A stretch of DNA of 64,000 nucleotides from Fragilariopsis cylindrus CCMP1102. Its lineage: Eukaryota > Bacillariophyta > Bacillariophyceae > Bacillariales > Bacillariaceae. Numbering within the stretch: the first letter of the stretch is position 1; each line of letters opens with the position of its first letter. Of this stretch, positions 1-12,200 are shown piece by piece. A model generated the notes under the pieces. That model was not told the origin of the DNA, ran no database searches, and saw nothing but the letters and a program-made list of their open reading frames with translations. The stretch covers positions 62,001 through 126,000 of the forward strand of contig FMBT01000327.1 of the NCBI GenBank assembly GCA_900095095.1, written 5' to 3'. A program made the position numbers and the translations under genes.

Positions 1-429
1 AAGTCTCTCAAGCAAGATCCTGAAAAAAATATGGATTCCGCTAATGTTTACGCCGTCATGAACATTATTTCCTTCTGTTGTACCGTTCCATTCGTAGTTG
101 TAAATGAACTTCCTACATTAGATGTTGAATGGAACAAGGCCGTTGAAGCTCATGGTCTACAACCTCTCTTAATCAACATCCTTATGTCAGGATTCTTCTT
201 TTACATCTACAACGAATTTGCTTTCGCATTTACAGCAGCTGTCGGAGCCGTCACATCGTCCGTACTTAACACCGCAAAACGTGTTATCATTATCGTCGTT
301 TCGACCATCGTATTCCAAGAACCAATGGAAAGAAACACTGTTTTGGGAAGTGCAATCGCGATTGGAGGTACCTTTGGATATTCTTTGGCTGCCAAGAAGA
401 AGGCTGCACCAAAGACCAAGGAAGCCTAA
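1..429 (+). CDS. Triose-phosphate/phosphate translocator family protein, C-terminal part
   Basis: The reading frame is open from base 1 and stops at 429, so the gene begins outside the window. The visible ~142 residues hold at least four hydrophobic helices and end in a lysine-rich tail (AAKKKAAPKTKEA). The segment around SSVLNTAKRVIIIVVSTIVF, followed by QEPMERNTVLGSAIAIGGTFGYS, is the hallmark end of plant-type triose-phosphate/phosphoenolpyruvate translocators (drug/metabolite transporter superfamily), which exchange phosphorylated C3-C6 sugars for phosphate. In diatoms such carriers sit in the plastid envelope membranes; the targeting presequence lies upstream of the window, so the membrane and substrate cannot be decided. 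The lysine-rich C-terminus is typical of members in outer plastid or secretory membranes. Confidence 0.85.
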   Translation, partial: KSLKQDPEKNMDSANVYAVMNIISFCCTVPFVVVNELPTLDVEWNKAVEAHGLQPLLINILMSGFFFYIYNEFAFAFTAAVGAVTSSVLNTAKRVIIIVVSTIVFQEPMERNTVLGSAIAIGGTFGYSLAAKKKAAPKTKEA

Positions 430-1122
430 ATACTACTAAGGTTAAAGCACTTCTAGCTATGTGTATGTGTATGCGTACTCTATAGCAATGTATATGTATA
501 TTTCAAGACGAACGACTAAGATCATAACTACAGATTAGAATAATGATGACGATCTTCTTTATATAAGAATCACACGCAAACAAACAAAACAAATGCACCA
601 TATCATTGTACTAATTATATAATAATCTCATAATGTGTGTATGATTAATAATAATAATAAATTTTATTTAGCAACAGGTTATTTTCAACTGACTTTTTCC
701 CTTCTGTTTTCGTAGCTTCAACAATCTAGGTTGTCAATTAGTAGGCATATCAGAATAAAACATTCCCACTCAATATAGTATCACAAACCAGAAAGGGAAA
801 CATTCAACATGATAGTAATGAAAATAATAACCAGCCAAGTTGATTGATTTGATAAGCGTAAACGCTACAAGTAACTTAGTTTAGGGTTTTGACGTTACAT
901 TTCAAGCGATAAGACACTGAGATAGTAATCGTAATTCGAGTCGTGCGCTCTTTTTTTATCCACCCAAAACTGCCTTCAATAAATCACGAGACTTTTTTTT
1001 TTCCCTTCATCTTCATTTTGATGTGTTGGTTGATGATTGGTGTCCTGTATTTATTGAACAGTTTCTTATATCAAACATTAAATGCTAATTGAATATAAGT
1101 ACAGTACAAGAGAGACAACAAA
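430..1122. other. Intergenic, AT-rich
   Basis: Lies between the 3' end of the translocator and the start of the S4 protein, both on the plus strand. It holds AT-rich 3' flank with a TAATAATAATAATAAA tract near 645 and T-runs near 950 and 990. No supported gene. Confidence 0.6.
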
Positions 1123-1716
1123 ATGCACGTAAAGCGATCAACCATTACTACACCAGCATGGCTATTAGTCCTAATTGTATCTATATGCAAGGTTAGGCAG
1201 GCAGATTCCTTTAGTTCTGTTGCAAGAATAGTAATTAATCGTTCACCAAAGCCAATAACACTGTATCTCTCCGAATCGTCGCCATCAGAAGAATCAGAAT
1301 CATCGCCATCGGAATCTTCATCATCGTCTGAAAGTACTCCACTTATTGACCTCCAAACATTCCTAAAACTAACCAAAGCTGTTCAAAGTGGTGGTGATGC
1401 TAAATCTGTCATTCAGGGTGGAATTTGCATAGTAAATGGAGAGATCGAAACACGACGAGCTAAAAAATTGTATGAGGGTGATGTGGTAACCTTCAACAAA
1501 AAGACATTAGATGTATCAAAGGAAGTCCAAACTCATGGATATATCTACAAAATTAAGAAAAAGAAAATCAAACCAGTTGCGAAGGTCATCGATGCAGCTG
1601 GTAATCTCGAATTTGGTGGACGATATAGATCCGAAGAATGGAGAAAGGAACGAAAGGAAAGAAAAACATTGAGGAAAAATATCAATAACGTTATCAATGA
1701 AACAGATGAAGAATGA
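1123..1716 (+). CDS. Plastid-targeted S4-domain RNA-binding protein
   Basis: 197 residues, single exon. Residues 1-29 form a hydrophobic signal peptide ending in QADSFSSVARI; the ADSF tetrapeptide matches the ASAF-type cleavage motif of diatom bipartite plastid presequences. A serine/glutamate-rich spacer follows (about 50-70), then an S4-like fold: LIDLQTFLKLTKAVQSGGDAK, IQGGICIVNGEIETRRAKKL and YEGDVVTFNKK, which resembles the small YbcJ/YaaA-type S4 proteins that bind structured RNA. The C-terminus is very basic (IKKKKIKP, EEWRKERKERKTLRKN), consistent with RNA contact. Inferred role: RNA or ribosome binding in the plastid stroma; the specific target cannot be read from sequence. Confidence 0.8.
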   Translation: MHVKRSTITTPAWLLVLIVSICKVRQADSFSSVARIVINRSPKPITLYLSESSPSEESESSPSESSSSSESTPLIDLQTFLKLTKAVQSGGDAKSVIQGGICIVNGEIETRRAKKLYEGDVVTFNKKTLDVSKEVQTHGYIYKIKKKKIKPVAKVIDAAGNLEFGGRYRSEEWRKERKERKTLRKNINNVINETDEE

Positions 1717-1886
1717 AGCAAAAATTAATTATTCTTCGGTTTCATCTATTGTTGGCAGTTGCTTAATTGGAAATTCGATATGATTGGAATGTTAATATTA
1801 TAATTAATAATAATAAATAAATACTATTGGTTTTTTATACGGAGTATTCTAAAACTATTACCGTATTTCTGCACAGCAGATGCTAT

Positions 1887-3137
1887 TTATTCCTTTTCCA
1901 ACATGGATCGTAACTCTCCCGCAGTTATCTCCTCGATCACACCATTATCATTATCGTTTGCTAGTTGTATTTTCTTGTTAAAAGCCGATGCGAGCTCTTC
2001 CAATTGTTTAGAAAAAGACGAATTATTAACGCAACAAGTACATGCATTTTTGTCATGGGAAGATGGAGAATTAGAAGTACTAACTGTTGATGTTGATGTG
2101 GATGTAGATGGTTTCTGAGATTTCTTTGATTCTTTCTCATTATCATCTTTTCGTCGTTGTTCTTGTTCTTGATCGAGACACGGTTTCGGTGTAAGTTCGG
2201 TTCTGCCATTCATAATAAAACTCAATATGTCCAATCCTTCGGCCGTTGTTGATTCTGTATCCGGTACCTCAAGTCGAAACACGGCCTCCTGTCCAGGTGC
2301 TTCTGCCATGACAACTTCCATGGTATGTATTCCTCTTTGACGTAAAATTTTAGAATCAAGTCCAATTAGAATCTCACTCCATACATATATAGCCAATTCT
2401 TCGACGGTTGCATGTACGATCGGCAACATAGCACAATCATCGCGTGGCATTACAAACTTCGCTCCATCTTCACATGTCAATATAACTGATTTGCTGCTAC
2501 AATCATTTGATTTGTTACTATTATTACCGACGACAACATCATCCTGCTGTACTATTTGTATATCGATAACATCCGATTTGATTGGACATAAAAATCGTTC
2601 ATTTAATTTTTTACAAACTTTTTTGACGACAGCCTTTACGTCACCAAAATCCATTACGTATCCATCATGACTAATTTTACGTGATCCTAATAATCGTACA
2701 CCGACTGTGTAATTATGACCGTGTAATCGTTCACGAAATCCACGAAACGCAACGAAATGTGCCGCATTGAATTTAAAATCAGCTTTCGACTAAGTACAAC
2801 AAGTAATAGTAGTAATATTTGAATATTATATCACACCATCATTTCATATGATAATTTTATCAGCAAAAGAAAGAAAAAAAAATGATGATGAGACATGGTG
2901 GAATATATATATATATTTGTTGAATTATACAATGCATTTCTACTGCACGATATAAGCAGTTTTCTTTCTGCATTCTATTTTATTTCGGCATTGTAAATCC
3001 ATGCAACAAGCCAACAACCACCTTGGAAAAAAAAAGCCAAGTTAAAAAACAAACACACACGTATATACACAAACGACGCAAATCATTGATCATATACGTA
3101 CCACGTAGACTTCAAAATTTGTTGTCATTGACGTCAT
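1887..3137 (-). CDS. 6-pyruvoyl-tetrahydropterin synthase / QueD-family enzyme
   Basis: Two exons on the minus strand: 3137-3102 and 2789-1887, joined in phase 0 across a 312-bp GT-AG intron, giving 312 residues. The tiny first exon encodes 12 residues (MTSMTTNFEVYV). The second opens with KADFKFNAAHFVAF and RLHGHNYTVGV, the zinc-binding histidine pattern of the PTPS/QueD family, then DGYVMDFGDVKAVV. MLPIVHATVEELAIYVWSEI and AEAPGQEAVFRLEV complete the T-fold. PTPS makes 6-pyruvoyl-tetrahydropterin for biopterin; QueD homologues make the queuosine precursor. The usual catalytic cysteine region is not obvious, so substrate is undecided. An extra C-terminal ~110 residues is acidic and Ser/Thr-rich with a CTCC motif and is not part of the core fold. 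Confidence 0.85.
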
Positions 3138-3579
3138 CTTGATGTAGTAAAGGTAGTTAATACCGTTTATGCTCAGAGTAGAGATCAGATTTAGTATTGT
3201 GGAAAGGAGCAAGAGAATAAATTTAAAATTTGAGGCTGACGAATGAATAGTTTTCTCTGTGATGGCTTTCCGGGACTGAGTAACGTGAATGGAGATCGCA
3301 GGGGACGCACACCTGCCATTTTTTTTCTTCACAAATTTTCAAATAATCTTTTATTTTTAGTGATGATAAGAAGTTGCGTGTGGTGTCATTCTCAGTTCCT
3401 CTGCCCTTTTCATATGCCGAGGACTGCGACTGACCACCCTACCGCGGATGTGTATGATGGTTTCGTTATTTCATTCAGTATTCAGTCTCTCATCTACTGC
3501 AGTTTTCTGATCGAACTACATTTAGCAGAGGGCATTAGCAAAGTAACAAAGACCAACGGAGCAAAAAATTACCAGCAGC
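3138..3579. other. Intergenic, divergent promoter region
   Basis: Separates the minus-strand PTPS gene from the plus-strand methyltransferase, so it must carry both promoters. Short open frames here have no recognisable product. Nothing else seen. Confidence 0.5.
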
Positions 3580-4878
3580 ATGGATAGTACAAAGTCTGAA
3601 ATTCTACGAAAATATGAAGATGCGTCGCTTTCGTCAAGGAAACTTGCAATTCTACGAATTGATTGCTTAAACGAGAAGGAGGATCACGCTCACGGAAGTT
3701 GTGATGGTGGCTTGGCAAATGAACTGATTGATCTTTTACAAGAAGCGTTGTTGGAATCATCAACTAATGATTTATCTCCTTTGACACGAATCTTGAAGAT
3801 TCTTAAGAACGTTACTATCACCGACGACACTTTATCAGAAGAAGTAGCAACTTCCAAAGGTTTCCGCGATTGTCTTCAAAAGATAATAATTTTGCAGCAG
3901 CAAAATGTGGATGAGGAGGAGGAAACGCTTGCCACAACAATCGAAACTTCTTTATCGAAACTAGAAACAGCGAGTAAAGTAGATCCATTTACTACATGCG
4001 AGTTACAAGATCGTTTGCCTTTGGTCTTTGGTATACCTCAAAATCAAAATTCAAATCAGGAGCATCAGTCCAATTTGGAAATAATGGTACATACAGTAAC
4101 ATCAGAGAAAGAAACAGAAACACACGATGTTGGATATGTTATGTGGCCTTCGTCGGTGATGTTAGCTCTCATGATCACAGAAAATCCAAAACTTGTATTG
4201 GACCATGCTACATCTTGTATATTGGAACTTGGAGCAGGGTGTGGTTTAGTAGGCCTTACCGCAGCAACTTTGCTAAAAAACCACAACGAGGAGGAAAGTA
4301 AGGAAGACGAAGTCATCGACGGTGATGCTATAGATAGCACTTCGAGCGTAATTTTCACGGACTATCTCCCAGAGATCCTAGAAAATATCGAGCGAAATAT
4401 TCTTCTCAATGATCTAAACGTTCATTGTACTACCAAGGTAGCTGGATTAGACTTCTTTGATCAGCCAGGGAATGATGACAGCGAATACGATAGTTCTCAA
4501 CCAAATTGGATAGATATGGAAGGAACCAAACGGCCACAAGTAAGTCTCATTCTAGCGGCCGATGTCCTTTGCTACTCCAATGATGCAATTAATGTAGCAA
4601 ATACCATCTACGCTGGCCTTATTGACGGTGGTAAGGCGATTCTAGTATCTGCAGATGATAACAAAAGATTTGGCGTTGCTGGTTTCCCCGATGCATGTCG
4701 GGATGCTGGATTAGAAATCGATGTCACACGAAGTAATAGTAGTGTTGATAGTAGCAGTAGCAATAATAGCGAGAAAGATGCAGAACTTCTCGATAATGAT
4801 TTGGGTCAAACTGTTGGATACCGCAATCATAACTACAAGTTTCTCATTTTTACCATCACTAAACCGATATCTTCCTAA
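3580..4878 (+). CDS. Protein N-lysine methyltransferase (METTL21/FAM86-like)
   Basis: 432 residues, single exon. The C-terminal two thirds is a class I SAM-dependent methyltransferase of the Methyltransf_16 family: GYVMWPSSVMLALMI (the W-P-S entry typical of METTL21-like enzymes), motif I ILELGAGCGLVGLTAA around residue 213, an acidic post-I strand (VIFTDYLPEIL), and VSLILAADVLCYS, which takes the place of the family's DxxY-type motif IV. The first ~140 residues are helical and could be an ARM-like or FAM86-type N-terminal domain. Such enzymes methylate lysines on chaperones, eEF2 or eEF1A in the cytosol; the target here is unknown. A serine/asparagine-rich loop near 385-400 is a low-complexity insert. 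Confidence 0.85.
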   Translation: MDSTKSEILRKYEDASLSSRKLAILRIDCLNEKEDHAHGSCDGGLANELIDLLQEALLESSTNDLSPLTRILKILKNVTITDDTLSEEVATSKGFRDCLQKIIILQQQNVDEEEETLATTIETSLSKLETASKVDPFTTCELQDRLPLVFGIPQNQNSNQEHQSNLEIMVHTVTSEKETETHDVGYVMWPSSVMLALMITENPKLVLDHATSCILELGAGCGLVGLTAATLLKNHNEEESKEDEVIDGDAIDSTSSVIFTDYLPEILENIERNILLNDLNVHCTTKVAGLDFFDQPGNDDSEYDSSQPNWIDMEGTKRPQVSLILAADVLCYSNDAINVANTIYAGLIDGGKAILVSADDNKRFGVAGFPDACRDAGLEIDVTRSNSSVDSSSSNNSEKDAELLDNDLGQTVGYRNHNYKFLIFTITKPISS

Positions 4879-5359
4879 AAGACAGCAGCTTCTCACTAAT
4901 AGAGTGCATTGAATCCGGGATTATACCAAGCAATGTTGTTAATTTTTAATTTTCTCCCTCTCTTATACTTAAACTACGCATCTCGAACGTTCGAACGTGC
5001 AACAAAAATCTTATCTGAATTATATTCGCAAGATACGTTTCATTTCAAGATCCAAGTTACTTACTTAGTGTATCGTGGAAACGTATTTTTAAGATAGACT
5101 TCCAAAACGGATCGTGAAATTTTCGAATTTTCAACAAGATTTTTCTCAGATCGTTTTGACTCCCATCACAAGATGATCTTTTTGCGTGGACCGTCATTTT
5201 TCAACAGTAAGGAACATCGCGACATCCTCTTTATATTCTTGTTATGAATTCCGCAATTTGAAAAAATACCAAAAGAGTTTAATACACACCATAAAAAAGA
5301 ATCGAAGCAAAATTCGAAACCATTTCCATCTCCTATACAATTTGAAATCAAGGAGAAAA
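4879..5359. other. Intergenic, upstream of DNA methyltransferase
   Basis: Carries the 3' flank of the lysine methyltransferase and the presumed promoter of the DNA methyltransferase. An open frame runs upstream from the chosen methyltransferase ATG to 5186, but it has no ATG before 5360, so I treat it as 5' leader. A TTCGAACGTTCGAA-like palindrome lies near 4983-4997. Confidence 0.5.
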
Positions 5360-8300
5360 ATGGATCCTTCTCTTCAGTCGGTGCTTAACAAAATGGGGAT
5401 TCCTAAGGACGACCAAGCTCGACTTCTCTCCAATCAAATCAGTAACTATCAATCCTTGAAGGCCAAATTTCGCGACATAAGGGACAAAAGCAACATTAGC
5501 GTGGAGTCGCAAAAGGATCTTGCCGTGGCTATTGCTTATTTCGACAGCCTAAATGTCGCAGATCCACTTTATCGATTCGACGAAATAGAATGGATGGTAT
5601 TTTATGCCAAGTATCCAGTTGATTGCGGAATCAATACCAACGTCGATAACGATAACGATATTGAGATAATAGAAATATCGTCAGACGATGAAGAAGTCTT
5701 AGGTGATAATGATGTTGGCATGAAACAGCCGCCTGTAGCACGTAAGAAGATCTCGTCAGATGATGAGGAAGTCTTATGTGCTGAGGATGACGACCAAGGC
5801 AATAATGATGTTGTCATGGAACGGCCACCTGTAGCACGTAAGAAGATCTCGTCAGATGACGAAGTAATCGTAATGGATGATGGTAAACAAAACGACGACG
5901 ATGATGGCATGAAACGACCGACCGTAGCAGATGATGATGGAAAACAAAACGACGACGATGATGACATGAAACGGCCGACCGTAGCACGAGAGAAGATCTC
6001 GTCAGAAGACGAAGTAATCGTAGTGGATGATGATGGTAAACAAAACGGCGATGACAATGACAAAAAACGGCCGCCCGTAGCACGTAGGAAGATATCGTTA
6101 GATAATGACATGAAATGTTTGCCTGTATCACGTGAAAAGGTGAAGATCCCCAAACCGACTGGTGTTACGTCAACCGAACAGCAACAAGACAGCCTCCACC
6201 AAAAACCTAATACGGAAGAGACTCTCGATATGTTCGAGATGGCTGATCAAGGATTCGACGTGAACGAGGACATATTTTCCGCTTTCGATGCCGATGAAGA
6301 AAAAGCGGACACTGAAGCTAATCCGATAAGGAATTTATCGGAAGTAGAGTTCGAAGGACGTAGGTACAAACAGCGACAGTGTTATTACACCAAATCTGCG
6401 AAAGGTTCATCTATTGTGGTCGGGATCCGTTCCTTTTTATCTGAATCAGAAGCCTATTGTGTTCGGGTAGTACACACGTGCGAAACCTTTCTTGGAATCA
6501 CCAAAATGAAAGAAGAAGCTTGCATCCCGAACAAGCATTTCCCTTTTGAGTATGTGCAATTAAAAAGGCAAGAATTAATTTGTCTTTCAAAGCTTGGTGA
6601 GCTGGTCGTTGCTAAGGGTATATTAGATTCTCCTCCCGAGAGCTTACCCGATTGGATTTATGAACCAAGAATAGGTCGTTCTAGACGGCCCTTTGGGTAT
6701 ACACGTGATCGTTCCAATATGCCTTCAAACGTGACACGGACCCGTCGCCCAAGTAGAGAATTTCGTGTATTAGAAGGATTCACTGGTGCGGGTGGCATGC
6801 ATTTAGGTTTTAAGGAAGAAGGATTTCATACCGCAATGGCTGTCGAATATGATGATGACGCTGTCGCAACATTCAAATTGAATAATCCCGATGTTCCCGT
6901 TTATCACGGTGATATCAATGAATTCACTAAAAGGATGAGAGATGATGAGGAATACTCCACGTCTGTTGTTGGAAATACCCCGGTTACACATACGTCTAGT
7001 CCTTGTCAGGGTTTTTCGACAGCGAATCGCAACGTCACAGTGAGTGATTCGGATCATCGTAATAATGAGTTATCGATGCGTTTTGTAGATTGGTTACGTC
7101 TCAAACAACCATTAATTGGATCATTTGAAAACGTTGTAGGGATGTGGCGTAGAAAAAGGATATCATGGCTAAGAAAAATCCTAGTCGAATGTTTGAATCT
7201 AGGATATCAAGTTCGCGTGATGGTCCTTAACGGTACGTATAACCATACTAGGTTTTTGTTATTGATCTTTTGGTGCCAAATTGTTGAATGATCATTCTTC
7301 GTTTTAAGCTTCGACTCACAATAATCTGCTCCTCTGATCTTTTCGAAGCTGCCGATTACGGTGATCCACAGAAGCGTCAGCGTTTAATTATTTTTGCCGC
7401 TAAAAACTTTGTCATGATGCCAAATAAACCTGTTCGTACCCACGGTAGCATTAGATATTGTAATGATAATGATAACGCATGTGTTGACCCTTTCGTAACG
7501 ATTGGTGATGTATTTGAACATTTGCGTCAGCCTTATGCCAAGCAGACTTATCCCAATATGAAAGATTGTAAAACAACATCTTTCAAACCAGGTGAAAGCG
7601 AAGACGTTTTTCAATTGGATTATAATGGAAGTGCCCCGACAATGAAATGTGCATCGACATGTCTACATTATGCCGAACGGGTCAACAGCAATAACAATTC
7701 AAACATTGTAAATGATAACGATGATAACGATGATAACGATGATAATTTTCGTTGTATTAATGTTCGTGAATGTGCAGCAATACAATCATTTCCTTATGAT
7801 TATGAATTTGTTGGGAAAACATTGACATCTAAATATAAGCAAGCTGGTAATGCTGTTCCTGTACGATTGGCTGCAGCAATTGCACGGACAATCCGTGACT
7901 CTCTCCTATATTATTATCAAGAAGAATTATTGGATAATGATATACAAAAACCCGCTGCTGCCACTACTACTACAGTAAATCAACCGTCTTATTCGATTGC
8001 TAACAAAGGTAATGATACCGATGATGAAGAGAGCATAGAAGATGTTGGAGCATTATGCTTACTTAATCTCCAAAAATATGTAGAAAAAAAACCAGAGAAA
8101 GAACCAGAACAAATTTGCAATTTGACTACCCATGCTGAGGCTCTTGCGTCCATTACATTCAAACCTCGAGACGAGATTATAGAGAGTAATCGACGAACAA
8201 CGATCGCCCATATGAAGAAATTCGGTGACGGAACCCTAAACCCTTTCCCTCAATCAGAAAGATTTGAAATTGGCGATATACTACATAATATTCAAAAGTA

Positions 8301-8672
8301 TAATATATCACCCTCAGAAGAATTAGGTATTCCAGATTTATAAACTTTCTGTTGAACCGTACAAGTCGTGGCGGGGGCAAAACTATGATGCCGGTAGAGG
8401 AACTGAAAAGTCTTATGGCCCAGCATGGCGTTTCGTGTTTACCGGTATCATCATTATCATCATCATCGTCGTCATCGTCGTCGTCGTCGTCGTCGTCATC
8501 TGTAGACGAAGAAGTGTCGGCAATAGCATTATCAGCGATAGAAGAACAACCTGATTTCGGCGGCAATATAACTGCTACAGCTAAATGCATTCCAATGGAT
8601 TTGGACGATGCTGCTGATGGAAAAGGAAGCGATTGTGTCGTTGGGAATCAAAAGCGACGGAGAGAAAAATAA
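5360..8672 (+). CDS. Cytosine-C5 DNA methyltransferase with acidic repeat N-terminus
   Basis: Two exons, 5360-7232 and 7349-8672 (116-bp GTACGT...AG intron). All core C5-methyltransferase motifs are present: I (LEGFTGAGGMHLGF, ~residue 472), IV with catalytic cysteine (SSPCQGFS, ~547), VI (FENVVGM), VIII (DPQKRQR), IX (INVRECAAIQSFPYD) and X (GNAVPVRLA, ~791). A BAH-like segment precedes the catalytic domain (about 330-450). Residues ~105-260 hold about five repeats of RPPVARKKISSDDEEV type alternating with DDDGKQNDDDD. The short reading stops at 8343 (955 aa). One missing base near 8337 would continue the frame through a serine tract to 8672 (1065 aa), ending in the NLS-like QKRRREK. Subfamily not assigned. 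Confidence 0.9.
5674..6140 (+). repeat. Degenerate tandem repeats within the DNA methyltransferase
   Basis: About five ~70-80-bp units encode alternating basic (RPPVARKKI) and acidic (SSDDEEV, DDDGKQNDDDD) patches. The unit DNA is conserved (gtagcacgtaagaagatctcgtcaga recurs, shortened here). Serines followed by acidic residues are casein-kinase-2-like sites. The frame is open on both strands through the repeat, producing a spurious antisense ORF. Confidence 0.8.
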
Positions 8673-9264
8673 TTTTACCTCAACAAGTTACGATGACATC
8701 TGTCGTTGACGTGTATGTTGTGTGTGTGTCGCAGTGTTGTTGCGTTGTATGATGATTGGATCCAAAAGCGGTTATTATCTGGTTCGGATTGCATAAAGGC
8801 AACCATTGGTCACTTTTTCATTTTTCATCATTGGAATCCATCCTGGGTTTTGTCTTTTATCAGTGAGCAGTTAATTATCTTTATTGTTTTATCATTGAGC
8901 TCATTGTATCATGTGTACAAGTTTAAAAGTGAACTGTAACGGTAGTAACAGTATGAAATATGTGTCATAATAATATTCGAATATTATAATGCCATGATTT
9001 GTTAATTTCTTAGTACAATTTATTGAAGAACAATTGTGATGATTTTCTTATGGAAACTCTTTATTTATAGGCGCGCAAAAAATGATAAGCAAAAAGTCAT
9101 ATTTACTTAACAGAATATTTATTTTTGTACAAATTATACGCATTTTGTAATATATTTTACCTTTGCGTGCGTTTCCTACTGTACAGTAATAAGTTAGAGG
9201 GAGTTGATTGAAAAATCTATTTTTCGTTCATTTCAAATTTCAAAAACCAGGAAAACACAACGAT
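8673..9264. other. Intergenic between DNA methyltransferase and Dicer
   Basis: About 590 bp of AT-rich sequence between two same-strand silencing genes. It must hold the 3' end of the first and the promoter of the second; a TATTTATAG stretch lies near 9062. No other gene seen. Confidence 0.5.
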
Positions 9265-12200
9265 ATGGATGACACCACTACCACCAAGACCAATACTGCT
9301 GTGACCGCAGTGGTCGCAGAGCCTACAAATAGGACAAGAGACGAAGAATTGGAAAACAAAACCGATAGCAAAGATGACGTTGACGTTGACATCGATATCG
9401 ATATCGATATCGATATCGATAATAGTAGCTGGACTGATGCTGATACTGACGATGATGATGGTGTGTTTGACGATGTAGACGTAGACGAAGACGAAAACGA
9501 TAATGGTATTATTCTTTACTCGACAACATCAATGATTATCGATGATACTGAGAAGGAAAAAGAGGAAGATAACAACAACAACAACAATGTTGCTGTTGTC
9601 GATTCCAGGAATCGAAAGAGGGGACGAGAAGAAATTATGGACGACGAAGTGCGTATTACTACGGAAGACGATGATGAGTCCAACAACAACAATGATAGAT
9701 TAATATTGGAGATTCAGCAAGTACAACAGCAACAACAAAATCGAAAATTAAAACGACAAAATATTCTACAAAAACAGAAACAACATTATCCAGGACAATT
9801 CGACGATGACAGTTGTAATGATAATGATACTATATGCACTCAACAACAACCGATAATAATATCTCATCGTCACTATCCTTGTTTTCCAGACACAGACACA
9901 GACACAGCAGAGGAAAATAAGGTATCAACGAATGGAGAAAAATTCGTTTCTACTACTACTACTACTACCGCCACTACCGCCACTACTGTCAACAATAATA
10001 AAAATAACGAAGAGCAAAATAATATTCTAGCCTTTACTGATGAAAATAAAAATGGAATCATCAACTCTGATGATATTGACAATAGCAATGCCGTAGTAAT
10101 CACCTCTGACAGTTCTACAAGTAACAACAATTTCAAGATTAGTATTAGTAACAATCATACTCAGCATTCTCATCCTCCCACTACAGGTAAGACCGATGAT
10201 CTAAACAACCACGTATGCACTACTACTCATCACCACAACCACGATACTACCGAACATAATATTCACAATAACAAAAACAGCAGCAGCAGCAACAGCAACA
10301 ACAACAGTAGTAGTAGGAATAAGAATAAGAATAATACCAATAATAATTCTTATTCATCATCATCGAGTTATTTCAAATTCAATGAACGGAAATTCTTTTC
10401 TCCACCAACTTTCAAACCTGATACTAAAGATGAAGCATTTCGGAGAATTTATGCAGCAATTGAAGAACCGATGAAAAGACTTGAAAATGATGGATATGAA
10501 GCATATAAACAATATTTAGATGATTGCAACAAAAGTAATAGTTATAATTATAGTAAAAATGGAACAAGGAATAATTTTATCTATCGTTTAAAGAATTTTG
10601 ATAGCACAAATTCTGATCGTATTAAGAAACGTGAAGAATCGATTCGAAAAAGTTTAAGAGATGCGCTCGTTAACGGTGATCCAAGAGAATACCAACGAAC
10701 GATATATGAAGTTGCTAAGAAACGTAATACGATTGTGAACTTAGGAACTGGGAGTGGTAAAACATTAATTGCTTTATTATTAATTCGAGATATTTGGTCG
10801 TCGTCTGAGGAGAAAGATCTTAAAGAGAAAAAGGAGAATAAGAATAAGCAACAAAAGCTTTCAAAAATGATACAGCAATCGTCGAAAAAATCAAAGGATG
10901 ACATCAACAACATTAATGATAATAACAGTGGTAATAATAACAATAAGATAAATATCGACAACAACGACGATGATGATAACCTCAAATCGACGACCAAAAA
11001 AGGAAACAAAAAGCAACAAACATTATTTTTGGTTCCATCTGTTGCGTTAGCCATCCAACAGAGCTTAACCTTAAGAGCGAATTTGCCACGACTTCGAGTC
11101 GAAACTGCATGTTACGCGAGCACTAGCTCGAAACGAGCACGAATATCATTGGGAAAATGTGACATTATAGTAGCAACTCATGGTGCCATACAAGATCTAT
11201 TAATGCATTATGGAGATACGTTCTCTATGGAACGATTTAACTTAGTTGTCATCGACGAGTGCCATTATGCTGCCAGTGGAAATCACACATATCGACATCT
11301 GATGGAGAAATTCTACCATACTTTGGAATTGGAACGACGGCCTAGGATTTTAGGATTAACGGCGTCTCCGCTCTTAAACGTAAAGGAATCTCATAGTATC
11401 GAACAGTTAAAAACAATGTTGGATAATTTGGAATCAACCTTAGATTCGAAATTGGTCAGTGCGGCAGGACTGATAGTAGTGGAAGACGACGACAACGACA
11501 CAACTGCTACAACAACTACAAATAATATCTTGAATCGCGTCATAGATGAACGAGCGTTGAACTTCTGTGGAACCAATACGAATCGAAGTATTCCATCCGC
11601 CGATAATCTCGATTTGTTACCGTCTAGGTATCGTGAATTTAAACAACTCGAACATCTCTACAAAGATCTGGGTCCGTTGGTATTAACAATTTACTGTGCA
11701 GTTCTTAGACGAGAATTGTCAAGAAATGTATTCGAAAACGAATCAAGTCACCAATTTGACCGTTCCATGAATCACTTACGAAGGATTGTGGAATTTTGTG
11801 ATCAAGAAATCATGATTTTGCCCAACAATGTAAGCTTTTTTACAATGATCTTCAGTCTTTTATTGTTCAATATACATATTGCCGATGATCACCAATCAAT
11901 AATTCTTCTAATCAATCATCTCTAACGCTAACAACTATATCTGTTTCAAGGGTCGAAATGATAAATTATTGGCTCTAGAAGAACTCATTGAGACGCTCAT
12001 AGAAGAGAAGGGAGGGACAAATACTATCGGACTCGTCTTTGTAGAACGTCGCATCACCGCGCTCGCCTTGCATTGTTACTTTCTTTGGAGGCACGAACGA
12101 ATCGCGGACGGAAAAGCTTACAGCAGCTGGTTGTTTGGAAAACAAGCTCGACGCCAAAAGGGCGAATCTGATACGCTATTTAAACTTAAAAGCAGCAGAG

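Noticed and set aside
1071-1376. 101-codon minus-strand ORF with SDDDEDSDGDD
   Set aside because: Antisense of the serine/glutamate-rich spacer of the S4 protein; no domain of its own.
5602-6153. 183-codon minus-strand ORF inside the DNA methyltransferase
   Set aside because: It is the antisense of the repeat region; trinucleotide-rich repeats keep both strands open. The plus strand has the family motifs.
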